From NCBI GenBank assembly GCA_018873225.1, contig JAEILZ010000002.1, positions 248,001-312,000 of the forward strand: 64,000 nt of DNA, in the 5' to 3' direction. Shown here piece by piece: positions 11,388-23,500 of the stretch. The position numbers and the translations under genes are program-made. The stretch comes from [Phialemoniopsis] sp. UDSM-2020. Lineage: Eukaryota; Ascomycota; Sordariomycetes; Thyridiales; Thyridiaceae. The notes beneath the pieces were generated by a model that saw only the letters and a list, made by a program, of their open reading frames with translations, had not been told where the DNA came from and did not search any database. Each line of letters starts with the position of its first letter. Within the stretch, counting starts at the first letter, position 1.

Positions 11388-13085
11388 CCTTTTGGTGTGG
11401 GATGCTTGGCGATATGCGCGTTGTATGCGCTGCTTTTAGAAACAGGAGGAGGAGCTTGGAAATGATGGCTTGAGAGCCAAGACGCCAAATTGGTTCCCTG
11501 GGAATTGGGGTGGGCTCGATGCTCGATGCGCGGGTCGAAGAGGCAAAAACGGGTTGGCTAGCGGTTGCTGCAGGTGTGGTCTTGTCCCGGGTGGTTTGTC
11601 CCAGACGAGAAATGCCAAGACCAGCAACACGGCAGGTTTAAATATTACGGGAATTGCCTACGGATGAATGACCAGGGAATCCCCTCCAAGGTTCGGCCGA
11701 GACGGAGATGTTGGCACTGCCGATATTCGGCGCGAAACACGAGCAGACCCAATGCTAGTCACATACAAATAAGACTAGGTAGCTAAATGGCACCTAGCTA
11801 TTGAGGTGGGAAGCTACTGTACCTGTTCAATCAAAGTGTTGTCGGCTCGTGGCCGTGATGGCTTCGAGATGGTGTATGGCGCATAATGGGATAGGAGGGG
11901 CGGAGATGCGACGCCAGGATGGGATGGATGGCTACAGGAGCGACTAGAGCAGCGGGGGCGAGACAAAAGGACGAAAAGACTTGGATGTGATGCATGGATG
12001 GCATGGATGTACAAGGATGTGGAATCCCAATGCTGAAGAGGGTTTGCCAAGTCTTTTGCTCAGCTTGATTTGTCTTCCACCCACTTCCCTCGTAAAGTAT
12101 TGCCAACTTCGGTTCGGCACATCGTCGACTTCGTCTACATGGATTGACAGTGACACATTCCTGTCTCTTGCTCTCTTCGGAAGGACTCCGATTCAAACAG
12201 ACCCTAGTCAAGCTTTTACTCAAACCAGTCCAGTCAGACATGCCAAATCCCAGACAAAGACCCGACTGCATCGGTCTGCCTCTCCACCCGTGCGCCATGG
12301 CACGCCACCATCTTGCCAGGATTCGGAGCTAAAGGCACTCTCTGGTCTGGTTCAACGGGGCGGTATGCAATATCGGCGTGCAGATGGGGCACGCTAGCGA
12401 CCTAGAGTGGGAGGGGACTGAGAGGGGACTGAGCAGAAAAGACGAGCGACTGGCTTATCAGATCATCTGATAATCTGATAAGATTATTTGTCTTGGCAGT
12501 CTAGACAGGATTTGGCAGCTCCTCCTCCACCACCACCCTGATCTCACCAACCACGATTCATCGCCAAGATGGTCCAGTCGTCCAGTAGCTTCGAAAAAAG
12601 TCTTCATGCCCAGAACGGCCACCCAGGACCACGAGGGCCAAGACTGCCCAAGTGGTTCCCCGATGTCGGGCTAGCCTCGTCCTGACTGACCTGACTCTCC
12701 TGTTGTGCCTCACACCAGGAACTTCTGCCCTCGCATCCGACATTGCCGGGATCCTCTGTTTGGCCAACAGTCCGGCCGGGCCCCCCAGCCTTGCATCACA
12801 AGTGGGTTTATTGTTGTTTATGCCTGCTTGCGTACCTGTCTCTCGCTCGAATCGGTGATTGAGCTCTCACTCGGACGTAGCCACCCCAGCACGCCCGCGG
12901 ATCACCGACTTGGCTATTTAGCCACGGTCCTACCCCCCATCTCTGGCAGCCACATCTCTTCCCCTCTCCTCCTCTTTCTCCAACCACCTTTTGCTACCAA
13001 TTGCTTTTGCTTGACATCTACGCTCGTTGAAGCTCAAACACTCGTTTCTTGTATTCTTGCAGAACATCAATCGCTCCTAGCAAAA
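11388..13085. other. Large divergent intergenic region
   Basis: Between two surface-protein genes transcribed apart. From about 12930 to 13080 it is CT-rich, the usual leader of strongly expressed fungal genes, just before the ATG at 13086. A short inverted run of TGATAAG/CTGATAA words sits near 12455-12490 (GATA-type). No gene supported. Confidence 0.5.
12455..12485. promoter_or_regulatory. Cluster of GATA-type words
   Basis: In 12452-12485 the words CTTATCAGATCATC, TGATAA and TGATAAGATTA give three GATAA/TTATC cores within about 30 bases, on both strands. GATA factors (AreA/Nit2, SreA) bind such clusters; the position is about 600 bases before the GPI-type gene. Function is inference only. 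Confidence 0.3.
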
Positions 13086-13887
13086 ATGCGTTCCACCGCC
13101 TTCGTCGCCGCCGGTGCCCTGGCCGTCGCCAGCACCGTTGCCGCCTCCCCCGAGCTGCCCGAGGTCTTCCACCAGATCCTCGCCCGCCAGGCCCCCGGTG
13201 GCGCTGAGTACCAGTGCCACTCCGACTGCGGTAAGCATGCAACCCAATGGCATTCAATTGCCCGGGGAAGGGATTAGGAGAGAAAACTGACATCCGACAA
13301 CAGGCTACACCATCATCAACTCGCGCACCGACGGCTACTGCGATGACTCGGCCTGGAAGGACCTGCTTGACAAGTGCCTGGCCTGCGCCAACACCTACGA
13401 CATGTGGAAGGACTACGGCAAGGGAGTCACCGCCGCCGCCGAGGGCTGCGGCCTGACCGCCGTCCCCGTCGACAACTCCGCCTCGAGCTCGGCCGCCCCG
13501 GAGCCCTCCACCTCCGCCCCTGCCCCGTCCACCTCTGCCCCGGCGCCCTCCAGCTCGGCCCCGGCCCCGACTGAGCAGAGCTCTGCCCCCCAGAGCTCCG
13601 CCGCTCAGTCCTCTGCTGCCCAGAGCTCCGCCGCTCAGACCTCCGGCGGCGCCCAGAGCTCGGCTGCCCAGACCACCAAGCCCACTGCCGCTCCCACCAC
13701 CACTGGCTCTGGCAACGGCGTAAGTGTTCCCAAGTGAAGATGACGGGGCGTAAATCAACATTTGCTAACCCAGTTGCCACAGACCGCCCAGCCCACCCAC
13801 GCCACCATCACTGCCGGCGCTTCCCGCATGGCCATCGGCTCCGCCGTTCTCGGCGCCGGTGCCTTCGTTGCTGCCCTGATGATCTAA
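13086..13887 (+). CDS. Small Cys-rich, Ser/Ala/Pro-rich GPI-type cell surface protein
   Basis: Exons 13086-13230, 13304-13719 and 13783-13887 give 221 residues. A signal peptide (about 1-20) leads into a compact domain with six cysteines (QCHSDCG, GYCDD, DKCLACA, EGCG) and the aromatic stretch TYDMWKDYGKGVTAAA, a pattern shared by many unnamed secreted proteins of ascomycetes. It is followed by short imperfect repeats of STSAPAP and SSAAQ, then a hydrophobic end (MAIGSAVLGAGAFVAALMI) without charges, typical of a GPI signal. Codon use is strongly C-ending, suggesting high expression. The last intron sits just before the GPI signal exon. Probably a glycosylated wall protein; no enzyme activity is suggested by the sequence. 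Confidence 0.85.
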
Positions 13888-16158
13888 GCGCATTGCTGCT
13901 AAGTGCCGCGTTCTGCGCCACAGCAGTTCCAACTGCTGTCCTGTGAACGAACAGTCTTTGACAATCCTGAACCCTATGCCAGGTTCACCTAATGCCAAAA
14001 GAGTCGCGTGAGAGAGAGGTCCAGCTATCGCCCGTTTGATGGTTGATCTCGCGATCGTGGGACTTGTATTATTAATATATCGTGTATATACTTAAGGGGA
14101 CGTTAATACGAAATTTGGGGAGGACATGCGATACCTGACGATTAGGTGCTGTGCCATGATTGACGTGCCTCGTATTGTGGAACTACTATTTTATTGATGG
14201 TTTGAACCGGTCGATGTCACTGACGCTGAGCTTGATAGATCAAGTGAACTACGAAGCTGGGTCATCGTGTGCCAGACACCAGTAGTCGTTCGCAACCGAG
14301 GTTTGTGTGGGGTGTGTCGTCAGTAGGAATCTGGGCTAGATGAAGCTGTGTTTCTCACTGGTTGCGATTCCTTCCATTGCAGATTCCGTGGGCTGACACG
14401 CACATATCAAGTTGAGTCTATCGAGTGCAATGCACGACTGAGATCAGGTTTGACAAAGGCACAGCTGGCGGGACTTGGTTTGTTCCTAGTGGTGTATACT
14501 GTTGATGTATCTTGTTCTTTGTGTTCTGCCATTTTTTTTCATTTTGTAATTCTTCATTTCCTTATCTTCTTTTTGTTTTCTATGCTGTCTTTTTCTTTTT
14601 TGTCTTTCTTAGAAAACAGGAGGAAAAAAGAACTGCACCCAGAGTAAGTATTCGAGAAGCCTAGACTTGGCCGACACTGAAACCATCAAGCCCGGAAGGT
14701 CCCTCCATCTCATCGTCAGTCCCGTAACAGTCGCCGAACATCTACTTGCTTCCGTGTCTCGTCCGTTGCGTGCTGGGACCGACGGTTCACAACTTGTCGT
14801 CATTTGAGGAGAGATGGGACTTCGCAATACGGGTGCCATTTGAGAAGAAGGAGAACTGACTCAGGCCTTGCAACGGAACCACATCCTTGTTCACTTCTGC
14901 ACAGTCTTGTATCACGCTGTATGACACTACCTACCGCCACACAGACTGCGTGTGACGATGTCGTGTATTCTCGGGGCCATCCGGGAGAGTGTCGAGTGCC
15001 GAGTCACACTACTCAACTTCTACAGCAACTCGGCGCTCGCACATTCAAATGCCATAAGCGCATCTTGGATGTTTACATTTCCATCACCCGCGGTACATAT
15101 CCAGTTTTTCTGATAGACATACGATTGAAACCCAGTGTTGTGTCTGGGTGGGTTTCATCGACGAGCACGGTACATCACAAGACAGCTGCGACCACATCAT
15201 CCCAGGCTCCAGGCCAGTCGGCATCGACAACATCGGTTGAGTCGCCACAGCCTCGCAGGCCAGAGAGGCAGCCTCCTCCAGCAATGTCAATCACAAGCAA
15301 CGCGTAAATCATGCGCACTGTGACACTGTGCGGCCCATGTGAAGATTGTTGCTTCTTTCGCAGATGACTAAGAGATTCGCACTGCCAATTTCGCCTAATT
15401 TTGCTAGTCCGTCTCGTATTTTTTGGGGCCCCTCGGTGGTAGTGATGCTCATTCGCTCAGAGGACAATAGACCCCTCGAGTCCAGGCGACGCCAGGGGGT
15501 GGCATGCGCAGCACAGATCACGTTGTGCGCTGTGGGCTCGTGAACAGTGGATGGCAGCGCTGGCCAACCGGGAAATGGAATGCTTGCACAGCCCCCAAGA
15601 CGCGGATCACCCAAAACAGGCGAGCCCTTCCAGCCAATCCGGCACATCTGAATCTCTTGGCCCCTGCATTTCCTTGCTGATTTCCCCTGCGTTTTCGCGC
15701 CGTTCAGTGCTTGGTGCTCACCGATCGTCGCTATTTACACCATCCATGGATGACGTTGGGCGGGCGTCTAGGGCGTGCCTGTAAGGGGTTTGGCTCGAGC
15801 GGGCCAGCCCCAGCTGAGATGAGATTCGACTTTCTCGAATGACCTTCAGGCCATTGGAGATCTTTTCCTTCTATTCTTCTCTCTTCCCCCTCTCCATCTT
15901 CGCCTTCATTGTCTGATATCAGTCTTTTGGTATCGGCATTCTTTCATTTGCTCTCTTTCTTCTTCTGTCCTTAACTCATCCGGTGTACCTCCTGCGTCCC
16001 CGGCAAACCATTCCCTTTAGCAAATAACCACACTCCTTTAGACCGCCCGACGCGTCGAACCCTTCAATTTCGCGATTTGAAGAGACGGAATCCCTTATCC
16101 ATCCGTTCTTCCATCGACAATTCCTCCCAGTCCAACAATTTTCACATAACCCGCCATC
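13888..16158. other. 2.3-kb intergenic region
   Basis: Contains a T-rich tract near 14528-14612 and, from about 15860 to 16150, a CT-rich leader in front of the GH17 gene. No coding region has codon bias or motifs worth calling. Confidence 0.5.
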
Positions 16159-17376
16159 ATGCGTTTCTCGTCCACAGTAGCTGTTGGCGCTCTCGCCGCC
16201 AGCGCCTCGGCTGCCGAGAACTATCTGGGCTTCAACTCGGGTGCCACCCTGCCCGACCGTTCTGCCAAGTTCAAGAAGGACTTTGCCGCCGAGATGACCA
16301 CCGCCCAGGCCCTCAAGGGTGCCCCCGGTGTCTTCAACGCCGTCCGCCTCTACACCAACATTCAGGCCTACTCCGAGGATGACCCCATCGAGGCCTTCGA
16401 GGCTGCCATCGACACCAAGACCAAGCTGCTTCTCGGTGTCTGGACCTCGGGTACCGACAACATTGACAAGGAGATCAGCGCCCTGAACAAGGCCGTCAAG
16501 AAGTACGGCGACAAGTTCGTCGACCTCGTCATCGGTGTCTCCATCGGTAGCGAGGATCTGTACCGCAACTCGGCGACTGGTGTTGCTAACAAGGCTGGTG
16601 TCGGCAACCAGCCCGACGCCCTGGTCAAGTTCATCGGCGACTTCAAGAAGGCCTTCAAGGACAGCGCTATTTCCAAGAAGCCTATCGGCCACGTCGACAC
16701 CTGGGATGTCTGGCCCAACGCCACCAATAAGGCCGTCATTGACGCCGTCGACTGGATCGGTGTCGACGAGTACCCCTACTACGAGAATGACAAGGGCAAC
16801 AGCATCAAGAACGCCCCTGCCCTGTTTGACAAGGCCTACGATGCCGCCGTCGCCGCCGCTGGTGGCAAGCCCGTCTGGCTGACCGAGACCGGCTGGCCCG
16901 TCACCGGTCCCAACTGGGACGAGGCCGAGGCCAGCGTCGAGAACGCTCGCTACTACTGGGCCAACATTGGCTGCCGCCGCCTCTTCAACAAGACCCCGAC
17001 CTTCTGGTACACCCTGCGCGACTCCAACCCCGACAACGAGGCCAAGTTCGCCATCACCAAGGACCTGTCCCCCAACCCCGTCTTCAACCTGACCTGCCCC
17101 ACCACCTTTGACACCGCCACCACCACCTCGTCGTCCAGCGGCTCGCCCACCTCCACCGGTGGCAGCAGCAGCGGCGGCTCCGGCTCTGGCAGCAACAACT
17201 CTGGCGGCTCTGGCAGCAACTCTGGCAACGGCGCCTCTACCACTAGCAGCAGCGGCAGCCAGACGAGCACCGGCCCCGCTGCGGCTAGCGGCACCAACGC
17301 TGCTACCGGTCTGCAGATCTCCTCCAGCCTCTTTGCTGGCGCTGCTCTTGTTGCCGGTGTCTACGCCCTCTTGTAA
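16159..17376 (+). CDS. eglC: GH17 beta-1,3-glucanase, GPI-anchored (EglC-like)
   Basis: A single exon of 405 residues. The signal peptide ends near residue 19. The GH17 domain runs to about residue 310 and contains the acid/base Glu132 in SIGSEDLYR and the nucleophile Glu243 in LTETGWPV, with RLYTN and GVDEYPYYEN in expected places. A Ser/Gly/Thr-rich linker of about 65 residues follows, then a hydrophobic GPI signal (LQISSSLFAGAALVAGVYALL). This architecture matches fungal glucan endo-1,3-beta-glucosidase EglC, which acts on cell-wall beta-glucan. Codon use is the most strongly C-ending in the window, in keeping with a highly expressed wall gene. It sits among other surface-protein genes but shares no promoter with them. 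Confidence 0.93.
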   Translation: MRFSSTVAVGALAASASAAENYLGFNSGATLPDRSAKFKKDFAAEMTTAQALKGAPGVFNAVRLYTNIQAYSEDDPIEAFEAAIDTKTKLLLGVWTSGTDNIDKEISALNKAVKKYGDKFVDLVIGVSIGSEDLYRNSATGVANKAGVGNQPDALVKFIGDFKKAFKDSAISKKPIGHVDTWDVWPNATNKAVIDAVDWIGVDEYPYYENDKGNSIKNAPALFDKAYDAAVAAAGGKPVWLTETGWPVTGPNWDEAEASVENARYYWANIGCRRLFNKTPTFWYTLRDSNPDNEAKFAITKDLSPNPVFNLTCPTTFDTATTTSSSSGSPTSTGGSSSGGSGSGSNNSGGSGSNSGNGASTTSSSGSQTSTGPAAASGTNAATGLQISSSLFAGAALVAGVYALL

Positions 17377-18152
17377 GAGGCCACAGACTGGGTTGTATTC
17401 TGCGTTCTACTGTAAAAGTCTATCTATGGTGGTGTGGCTAGTCTTCTGTGATTACCAACTACTGTGATAAGCTTTCATCAGTGTACGAGCGCAGGACGGT
17501 GCTTCCTTTTGTTTCTCTGCTTTCCCGGTCCATAGGAATACATATAAAGGGGTCTGCGAATACTGGCATTTTCGTGGACCAAACAAGGGCTTGGGGCGAG
17601 GAACCCGGGTCAGGGTGAACATAGACAAATAGACAATTGGCTGCCTTGCTTGTAATTACATATGGTGTATAATACAGAGATGTGTTTCTCGAGTCTTCAT
17701 GCCATCCCCTGCCTTTGTGAACGCGTGGTTTGAAAAGCTTCTACTTAAACGAGGCACCATGCTCGTTGCAAAGTACCCAGCAAATAGACTTGTCTGAATC
17801 TCCACAGGCTGTTTGAATAAGGTATTAGAGTTTCATGACAGCTCTGGCAGGTGAAAAAGAGAGACCGTTACCAACCTAATAATCGCGTGTGTGGTTCTGG
17901 TGCTGACGCGGACACGGCTCCTCTTGCGGGTGCTGTCAAGGTGGCCGTTCCCGCTCACTAACAATTTAGCATTTGCCCAGGGATCTCTCTGCCCCACCGA
18001 AAATCACAAGCCGCTTAAGGTGCAGTGTGGAGGCAACGTCATCAGTGCATCCTCCCCATAAACTGGTGCCTAGGGTTCTCTTCCTTTCAACCTCCCACAT
18101 CCTCCCACAGCTTGACAGCGAGGAAGCACCTCCTGATGCCACTACATCCAAG
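17377..18152. other. Intergenic region
   Basis: 3' flank of the GH17 gene and promoter of the next gene, both rightward. Nothing recognised. An in-frame non-ATG extension of the next gene to 17973 was not accepted. Confidence 0.5.
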
Positions 18153-19204
18153 ATGCCCGACTCGACGCAGCAACAACAGCAGCAGCAAGCGTCCCGCCCG
18201 CCGCACGACCGCCACCGCAACGCAACGCGCCTAGGCCCCGCGACCAGGCCCGTCAGCTACCTGCGCTCCGGCCTCGTCGCCGCGTCCTACCCGCTCCGGG
18301 GCATCGTCTACTTTGTGCGGCACCGGTACTTCTGGCCGCTCTTCTGGGGCCGCCTTCTGCCGTTGTCTCTCATCTCGTTTCTCGTCTACTTCTTGCTCTT
18401 TGTGTTTGCATTCCTGCCGCAGTACGCCTTCCTCGCCATCTTCCATGGCTGGACGGCCGCCTGGTTTAACGCCGTGGTGCTCGTGCTCGGGGAGGGGCTT
18501 GTGATCATCCAGGGCTTGTTTGAGGGATTCTTTGTCGACGAGTGCAGGGTGGATGTCTTTGATGTACTTGTCCCTTCCAATTTGTTCCATGCATCACGTC
18601 GGACGACAGAACTGACCATCGCTTCTTCAACGTACAGGCTACACTGATCAACTACTCTCTGACGGACCTCATCGCCCCGCACCGCGTGCTCTTCCCCGAC
18701 GCCCCCAACTCGGTCAAGATGCTCGGCAAGCCCACGACCTCCGCCGCCTACTCCCCCTGGAGCCTCGTCCAGATCGCGGAGCTCATCTTCTTCCTGCCGC
18801 TCAACCTCGTGCCCTACGTGGGCACTCCGGCCTTCATCATCATCACGGGCACGCGCCTGGGCAAGCTAGCGCACTACAGATGGTTCTGCCTGCGGGGGAT
18901 GGACAGGTCCGCGCGCAACGCCGAGATACGCAGCCGGTCGTGGGAGTACGCTTGGTTCGGCACGGTGGCTATGATACTGGAGCTCGTGCCGGTGCTGTCG
19001 CTGTTCTTCCTGCTGACGACGACGGCTGGGGCGGCGATGTGGGTTGCGAGGATGGAGAAGGAGATCCGGGCGGACGTGGAGGGGCAGAGGGCTGGGTTCG
19101 TGACGGCTGTGGTCGAGGACGGACGTGCTGATGCTGGCGTGGGTGGGGTGGATGAGGACGCGGCACCGCCGCCGTATGAACAGTATGAGGATGATCCTGT
19201 TTGA
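18153..19204 (+). CDS. EI24/RRT8-like multi-span membrane protein
   Basis: Exons 18153-18563 and 18638-19204 give 325 residues; the 74-nt intron is phase 0 and joins VDVFD to ATLINYSL. After a polyglutamine run (residues 5-11) and a basic N-terminus come hydrophobic segments around LLPLSLISFLVYFLLFVFAF, WFNAVVLVLGEGLVIIQGLF, LIFFLPLNLVPYVGTPAFII and TVAMILELVPVLSLFFLLTT. The layout, with RHRYFWPLFWGRLLP before span 1 and P-Y-x-G-T before a loop, matches fungal proteins related to yeast RRT8/LDS (lipid-droplet and outer spore wall proteins) and the EI24 domain. The tail is acidic and ends in a PPPYEQYE sequence, a PPxY-type site that could bind WW-domain ubiquitin ligases such as Rsp5. Function in this organism is inference. 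Confidence 0.8.
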
Positions 19205-20519
19205 GTCGTGGGAGAAAAGGATGTTGAGAACGCGTCTTCGACACGATGGTCGTTGGATATTATCAACCTTGGTATACTTTCTTGGCCTAGCCAGCCTGCT
19301 TACGATTGATGACATTACGGACTTGCTTTACTTGTTGCTCCATTCACGAGATATCGGTGTACTGGCTGTGCCACTCTAGTTTTTGTGACCAACCTTTATG
19401 TGGACAACAAGCCGTCGGCACAAGTTGGACAAGCAGACCGATGCCGCAATGCGAGAGCCTGCGCTCTCCCTTCCGGGAGCATTTGATCTATCTGTGCACC
19501 AAACAAGCAATTGGCAATTGGATTCGTGGTAGCATGGCGGTCTACCAACCAGATCCTGTCAAACTCGAGATGTGGACAATTTTGTGCTAAGTGGCTCCTT
19601 GCTTGGCTTGGGTCTCCATATGCAAATATCTTCGGAGATTTGTCTTACATCTGTGTTCCCAGCACAAGAAGGTGCACCGCAGAGAGAGAGGTCGCCTGTG
19701 CTTCAAAACGAATGAACTTGCTCCTTTCTCAGCTCAACGTCATTTAACTGCAGTGACCAGACAGCATCAATCGACTCATCATTCAATCACGGAGAGGTAA
19801 AGGACCGGATGTAAAAAATACTTGTGGAAGGCTCGAACGAAAGCACAAAGCTTCATGATGTTCCTCGATGTCATACCGGCACCGCAAGCAAGAAAGGGCA
19901 TAAGGACACCAAAGGGGGGGAGATATCATCCACTGGCTGCTCTGATGTCAGTCCGCCCATTGCTTGCCTGTACCTTCCTTTCCATCGCACTATTTTCTGT
20001 AGTTACGCAGCTTCCCCGTAGGTATATCGTTTGGAAAGGGCTTGACGGCATCCCGTGCGCTCTCGTGCCCTCTGTGCCTTCCCTTTATATCCAAGATGAT
20101 CGTGCAATCTTTCTTTAGGCAAGGCACCACCCCGACTTTTGTAGATTTCTCTGGCAAGTGCGCTCCTTGAGACGAGTGGTTTTGCCTTTTCCTCCTCCCA
20201 ACCCAGTCTCTCGTTGTCGACATCGCCCACCCCTCTCTTTTTCCCATCGCCACCATCACCATTCTCCTCCTCATCCGCCCATCCGTGTTCGTTCGTCCTT
20301 CAACTTTCCCTCACTTTCCATCTCCCGTTGGAAGCCATTCTTTTAACTTCTCACTGCCAATTGTTACGCCCATTCAATTTCTGTCGGTCTCTATTGTTGT
20401 TCAGCCAATTGTCAGAACTCTGTCAGATTCCCCCGTATTCATCTGGTGTTCACCTCTGCTTCAGATTAGACGCCCTGGTCAACGCCGTTCTCCGTGTCTG
20501 ACGACCGACGGACGCCAGG
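19205..20519. other. 1.3-kb intergenic region with CT-rich leader
   Basis: From about 20170 to 20470 the strand is very CT-rich, as expected upstream of a strongly expressed gene, and leads to the ATG at 20520. No other feature is supported. Confidence 0.5.
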
Positions 20520-23500
20520 ATGCATGCCTCTGTGCACCTCCTCGGTGCCTTGGCGGTATCGGGCATGCTGTCCACTGTTTTCGGCAGGCCAGCTGAGTGA
20601 GTATTTGCCCCAGTCCGATTGGTATTGTATTTGCCTCTGCAGTTTGCTGACATGCAATGCGTCAATAACAGTACCAATGCAACTTGTGCGGTCGATGTCA
20701 CCACCGTTGTGGTCACCGTCAATCCCACTCTCGAGGTCGTTCCCACGACTACCGTGGAGACCATTGTCAATTCGATTATCAGCATCGAGACCGTGGCTGC
20801 TTCGACTGTCACCGTCACAGCCGAAGCTCCTCCTCGTTCTTGCCTGTCTTCTGACTCTGACTTCTGGACTGCCATCCCTGCATCTGTCTCTGGTCCCTAC
20901 GGCTCAACTCCTCCTTCAACCTGCACCGATGTAACGGTTCCCGGCCCCGTCCCGAGCTCTGGAATTCCTGGTGGACCTGTCATTGTGACATTCTCTCTTC
21001 CTGTAGGATCAACTTCCCATGTCGTGTTGACGCGCACTGTCCATATGCCTCAAGTACCACCTACGTCTCCGACAGACTCGGAGACATTGGACCTGACTAC
21101 GTTTTTGGGACCGCCCGATCTTGTCACCCGATCCATGGTCACAGCAAGCTTTACACTTGTTCTCAGTCCTCCGGTGTCAACGCCGCCTGCACTGCCTACA
21201 CTGGCTCCCGAAGCGTCGATGCCATTCCATGGACCGCCCACTCTGACCGTGCCCGGCTATGCATCTGCACCGCCGTCTAACCCTGGCGAGGGCCCTGAGC
21301 CTACTGCTGAGGAGTCTACACTTTCTACAATCCCCGAGATCACGCTCTCCTTGGTGCCAGGCACACTGTCTGAGATCACGCCGTCTCTGATAACACCGAC
21401 AACTTTGCCAGAGATCACCTTGTCGTGGGTCACTAACTTGACTCCTTCGGAGTCGACCTTCTTCCCTGAGCCCACCATTTCGATCGTCACTCTGCATCCC
21501 CCAGTCGTCACGTATACTCTGGAGTCTGTCAATCCATCCTCCTCGCCTGAAGTCATCACGTTCACGCTGCAGAATGTTCCGCCAGTCCACGAGAGCACCT
21601 TTGTCTACCCACCAGTGGCCACGTTTCCGCCTGCAGCTTCGTCTGCTCCCTTGGGCTATGGTGGCGAGCCCGCAAGCACGAATCTCTTCACCATTCCCGA
21701 GGGCACCAATGCCGGCAGCTTGGTCCCTTCTCAAGATTTCTCAATCCCTCCCATCGAGACTCTCACCTTGTTTCCCGATGGATCGACTGCTGGTGCGCCT
21801 CAACGCTCCATCACTGAGCAAATTCCGCCTCTACCGACCTCATGGTTGACTGAGACTGATGAGCCGTGGGGCCAGTCTGCACCTTTCACTGTCTTTGGCG
21901 CGCCTCCCTCCGTGACCGAGATTACTCTCACGTACACAGTGAGTGACAACGGGGTCCCAGAGACTACCGTCACCTTCACCACGGCGATACCCATCCCGTC
22001 CGATGTGGTGCCGTCTCCAGAGATTTCAGCTATCCCAACTTCCCTGGACATCAGTTCGTCATACTCGCTTCCTGGAGGTTATGGACAGGCATCGACCGTG
22101 GTCACTCTCACCGATGACACTCCACTTGGACCCTTCTCGTTTGGACCGGAGTCTGACACCGCGATGCTGCCACCAGGTCTCAGCTCGTCCGCTCTCACTA
22201 GCCCGACTCAACCCTTGCAGCCTCCTGAGATAACCTTGTGGCCATGGTCCGCCTCGTTGACTGGTCAAACTGACACAATCACGTTGGCTCAATCATCCGC
22301 CCCTGTACCAAGCACCCTCGCTGGACCTCCCCTTCTGACTGTGACTCTTCCACCTCTGCCCATTTCCTCGGTCTCCACTGTCGTCGGGTCATCAACAGAT
22401 ATTACGAGCGACGTATCAACGACTTGCACAGCCGACGAAGGTACTGCCACTCTGCTACCGCTGCCGAGTACTTTCAGTGCGAACAATCCAGTCTTGTCAT
22501 GGTTGAGCAGCGAGCTGGCCACGACATCACCTTCATCCTCCGGCACACCCACCTCCATCGACTCTCTGTCGTCCGCTTTTTCAAGCGAGTTGGCTCCATC
22601 TGTTGGTATCTCCTTATCGTCAACGGCCCCTCGACCTGCTTGGCCATCCAGCTTCTCTGTAGGTGGATACGAGTTTACCCTCTCCACCGCTGCATCTTCT
22701 TCGGCAGAGTCTACCGCTGAGGTGACTATTCCTGGGTATGGGTCATCGGTTCCGGTTCCCATCACTATCCCCGGTTATGGATCCCCGATCCTTACTTCCA
22801 CCACTCCTCCTATCGAGAGCACTTTACCTGGCATTGTCTCGTCCTCTATTGTCTCTTCTCCGCTTTCTTCGTCAAGTTCGCCGGTCCCCATCTCATCGGC
22901 GGGCTCACTGATGCCTATCCCATCTGCGAGTTCACTGGCTTCTATCATATCGGGCACAGGTGTTTCTGCCACGGCCACAGCGGTATCGAGCAGCCAACTA
23001 CCTTTGAACGCGACGGCCACGGGATTTCCAAACGTCACAGCTCCATTGCCTTCCACTGCCAGCTCATTGACCTTGACGCCACTTTTCTCTGGCACTGGCA
23101 CCGCCGTGTCGCCGAATAGCACTGTATTTTCAGCCGGTGCACCTTTGTTCTCGACCCAAAATGTCACATCTGCCAGTACTAGTGCAACTCAAGGCTCCGT
23201 GACTCCGGTGCTCAACAGCACCATTGTGTCTTCTGTCTTCCCAATCAGCAGTATGTTGCCACCAATCATCTCTTCGAGCCTAGTTCCCATCATCAGCTCG
23301 TTCTTCAACCTGTCGTCAACCCCTGTCATCAGCAGTATCTGGCCAGTCTCGACGTTCAACGCGACAATCACCGCTTCGACATCGAGTAATTTGACCATCG
23401 CGAGCTCGACACTGCCAACCAATGCCACCACAGCTTCGGGTCTTCCTAGCCAGAGCGGTGTTGGTCTGGCATCATCCTCTGCATTGGACGCTACGTCGGT

